Assembly (NCBI GenBank): GCA_965222705.1
Contig: CBDCUO010000043.1
Coordinates: forward strand, 1-64,000
Length of the DNA stretch: 64,000 bases
Reading direction: 5' to 3'
Source of the DNA: JAFMDF01 sp965222705
Lineage (GTDB): Bacteria; Bacteroidota; Bacteroidia; Chitinophagales; Saprospiraceae
Below are positions 61,843 to 64,000 of this stretch, piece by piece. The notes below the pieces were generated by a model. The model was not told the origin of the DNA. It saw only the letters and a program-made list of their open reading frames with translations, and did no database searches. The position numbers were made by a program, and so were the translations under genes. Position 1 is the stretch's first letter, and each line of letters begins with the position of its first letter.

Positions 61843-64000
61843 ATGACGTCAAAAGATATCCGGCAAAAATTCTTAGATTTTTTTCGATCCAAGCAGCACA
61901 AGATAGTCGCCTCTGCCCCTATTGTAAATAAGGATGATCCCAGCTTGATGTTTACTAATGCAGGGATGAATCAGTTCAAAGATTATTTTTTAGGCAACCA
62001 AACGCCCGAAGTAAAAAGAATCGCCGATACTCAAAAATGCCTGAGAGTTTCTGGAAAGCATAACGACCTAGAAGAGGTGGGACGAGATAGCTATCACCAC
62101 ACGATGTTCGAGATGTTGGGCAATTGGTCTTTTGGCGACTATTTCAAAAAAGAGGCGATTGAATGGGCTTGGGAGTTATTGACCGAAGAGTTGGGCTTGC
62201 CCGAAGATCGGCTATACATTTCCGTTTTCAAAGGCGATGAAAAAGAAGGTTTGGTTCCGGATACAGAAGCGGCTACTTACTGGAAAAACTGGATTGCCGA
62301 AGATCGGATTTTATACTTTGATAAAAAGGACAATTTTTGGGAAATGGGAGAAACCGGTCCTTGCGGACCCTGCTCTGAAATTCATATTGACCTGCGGCCA
62401 GATGAAGAGCGGTGGAAAGTGGATGGCAGAAATCTGGTCAACATGGATGACCCCTTAGTAGTCGAAATCTGGAACCTGGTCTTTATCCAATTCAATAGAA
62501 AAGCCGACGGAAACCTGGAAGAATTGCCAGAAAAACACGTTGATACTGGCATGGGCTTTGAGCGGTTAGTCATGGCAATACAAGGAAAAACGTCCAATTA
62601 TGAAACCGATATTTTTTCTCCTTTTATCGCCTTTATAGAAAAAGTATCCGGAAAGAAATATACTAATAGTTATGCTCCTAGTGCCAAAATAGACATTGCC
62701 ATGCGGGTAGTAGCCGATCACATTCGGGCGGTCAGCTTCGCCATTGCTGACGGACAGTTGCCAAGTAATACCGGGGCTGGCTATGTTATCCGCCGCATCT
62801 TGAGGAGGGGCGTGCGCTATTATTATTCTTTTTTGGAAATAAAAACCCCTTTTTTATACCAACTTGTCCCACTTCTGGCTGATACTTTCGAAAAAGTATT
62901 TCCAGAATTAAAAGCGCAGGAAAGGCAAGTCGCTAAGGTTATTCAAGGAGAGGAAAAAGCTTTTCTTAATACACTGGAAAACGGACTCCGCCGTTTTGAC
63001 ACTCTTAAAGTAAAAAATGGACTGATTGATGGGGATAGTGCCTTTGAATTGTACGACACCTATGGTTTTCCAATTGATCTGACCCAGCTATTAGCAGAAG
63101 AAAAAGGCTGGACAATTGACAAAATTGCTTTCAATAAAGCCTTAGAAGCTCAAAAAGCGCGCGGACGGGCGGCTGCTAAAAAAGAAGTGGGCGACTGGAC
63201 CATTTTGGAAGATGGTGAAGAAGTGGAATTTCTGGGCTATGACCATTTGGCTATTGAAGAAGCTAAAGTTTTAAAATACAGAACGGTCAAAGTCAAAAAA
63301 GGGGAGCAATTTCAGGTGGTTTTAAACAAAACGCCCTTTTATGGAGAAAGTGGAGGACAAAGGGGGGATACCGGTTTGCTTCACTTTGGCGAAGAAAAAA
63401 TTCCAGTGCTAGATACTATTAAAGAAAACGAATTGATCGTCCATATTGTCAAAAAATTTCCAGCGGATTTAAGTAAAGCTGTCAAAGCCGAAGTCAACGC
63501 CAGAAAAAGACAAGCGACTTCTAGCAACCACTCTACGGTACACTTAATGCACGCCGCTTTGCACGGCATTTTAGGCGAACATGCCTTGCAAAAAGGGCAA
63601 GATGTAGACGATCAGCGGTTGCGTTTTGATTTTGCTCATTTTGGAAAAATGACAGAGGAGGAAATGGCAAAAACGGAGCAACTAGTCAACCAAAAAATTC
63701 GTCAAAATATTCCTTTAGAAGAAGAGCGAGATCTATCTATTGAAGCAGCCAAAGCGGCAGGTGCAATGGCTCTATTTGGTGAAAAATACGGAGATAAGGT
63801 ACGGATGATTACTTTTGATAAAGATTTTTCCAGAGAATTGTGCGGCGGAACGCACGTTCCGGCAACCGGAGAAATTGGTATGTTCAAAATCCTATCTGAA
63901 ACAGGGGTAGCAGCAGGCATCCGTCGTATCGAAGCGGTAACATCAGACAAAGCAGAAGCCTTTATTAATAAGGAGCTAGCAGAATTAGCAGCTATTCGCA
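61843..64000 (+). CDS. alaS: Alanyl-tRNA synthetase, 3' partial
   Basis: The frame is open from the ATG to the end of the window (719 codons). It begins with the class II core (SKDIRQKFLDFF, FTNAGMNQFKDYF, CLRVSGKHNDLEEVG, YHHTMFEMLGNWSFGDYF and GETGPCGPCSEIH near 62353), continues through the tRNA-recognition region and reaches the editing domain with zinc/editing motif NHSTVHLMHAALHG (63520-63570) and CGGTHV near 63845. The enzyme charges tRNA-Ala; one such tRNA gene lies at 55038. The C-terminal domain is beyond the window. It is divergent from the M23 gene, a common arrangement in Bacteroidota as far as I recall. Confidence 0.95.
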   Translation, partial: MTSKDIRQKFLDFFRSKQHKIVASAPIVNKDDPSLMFTNAGMNQFKDYFLGNQTPEVKRIADTQKCLRVSGKHNDLEEVGRDSYHHTMFEMLGNWSFGDYFKKEAIEWAWELLTEELGLPEDRLYISVFKGDEKEGLVPDTEAATYWKNWIAEDRILYFDKKDNFWEMGETGPCGPCSEIHIDLRPDEERWKVDGRNLVNMDDPLVVEIWNLVFIQFNRKADGNLEELPEKHVDTGMGFERLVMAIQGKTSNYETDIFSPFIAFIEKVSGKKYTNSYAPSAKIDIAMRVVADHIRAVSFAIADGQLPSNTGAGYVIRRILRRGVRYYYSFLEIKTPFLYQLVPLLADTFEKVFPELKAQERQVAKVIQGEEKAFLNTLENGLRRFDTLKVKNGLIDGDSAFELYDTYGFPIDLTQLLAEEKGWTIDKIAFNKALEAQKARGRAAAKKEVGDWTILEDGEEVEFLGYDHLAIEEAKVLKYRTVKVKKGEQFQVVLNKTPFYGESGGQRGDTGLLHFGEEKIPVLDTIKENELIVHIVKKFPADLSKAVKAEVNARKRQATSSNHSTVHLMHAALHGILGEHALQKGQDVDDQRLRFDFAHFGKMTEEEMAKTEQLVNQKIRQNIPLEEERDLSIEAAKAAGAMALFGEKYGDKVRMITFDKDFSRELCGGTHVPATGEIGMFKILSETGVAAGIRRIEAVTSDKAEAFINKELAELAAIR

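Noticed and set aside
1..64000. Prophage, insertion sequence, integron or toxin-antitoxin module
   Set aside because: No transposase, integrase, phage structural gene or paired toxin/antitoxin ORF was found on either strand.

Overview
The window looks like the chromosome of a Bacteroidota bacterium, most likely from the Saprospiria (the class is inferred). Seen directly: a type IX secretion (T9SS) C-terminal sorting domain, SprB-like repeats, TAnnTTTG promoter elements close to several start codons, AT-rich spacers without clear Shine-Dalgarno sites, and genes for a RibF-like FAD synthetase, LpxD, a GIN-domain protein and an ECF sigma/anti-sigma pair. A large polyunsaturated-fatty-acid (PUFA) synthase subunit fits Saprospira relatives, which are known to make arachidonic acid.

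Layout. 1-24 kb is a surface-protein region: the 3' part of a CUB/HYR/dockerin protein ending in a T9SS sorting domain (broken by a frameshift), then a 6416-residue modular secreted protein with 16 MopE-like 'DDDGDG' calcium-type motifs, five nearly identical 312-bp tandem repeats, lectin-like modules and a C-terminal thrombospondin-3-like acidic region. 24-28 kb holds a C-terminal processing protease, an NTF2-like protein, a Tat-signal HisC-like aminotransferase and a TfoX-N protein. 28-35 kb is the PUFA synthase subunit (KS-CLF-AT-DH-DH) on the minus strand. 35-43 kb is mostly housekeeping: LpxD, RuvX, malate dehydrogenase, a TPR lipoprotein, an SGNH hydrolase and several conserved hypotheticals. 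43-47 kb has a Crp/Fnr regulator, a TMTC-like membrane protein with TPRs (frameshifted), and an ECF sigma factor followed by a zinc-motif anti-sigma with TPRs (frameshifted). 47-52 kb has a RibF-glycosyltransferase fusion, a TonB-dependent receptor (frameshifted) and DedA. 52-64 kb has TrhO, a DUF2400 protein, tRNA-Ala(GGC), a nucleotidyltransferase, an NtrC-type regulator without a DNA-binding domain, LOG, an SDR, a small outer-membrane protein, an M23 peptidase and the start of alaS.

How it fits together. Most genes are monocistronic or in pairs; the clearest functional units are sigma/anti-sigma and ribF-GT2/TonB receptor (10-bp spacing). Four genes are interrupted by single-base changes, each inside an A or T homopolymer. 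This pattern points to sequencing error more than to real gene decay. The most distinctive items are the giant modular protein with its unnamed four-copy module, the in-frame RibF-GT2 fusion, and the PUFA synthase whose inter-domain linkers are built from a GGTTG-type short repeat.
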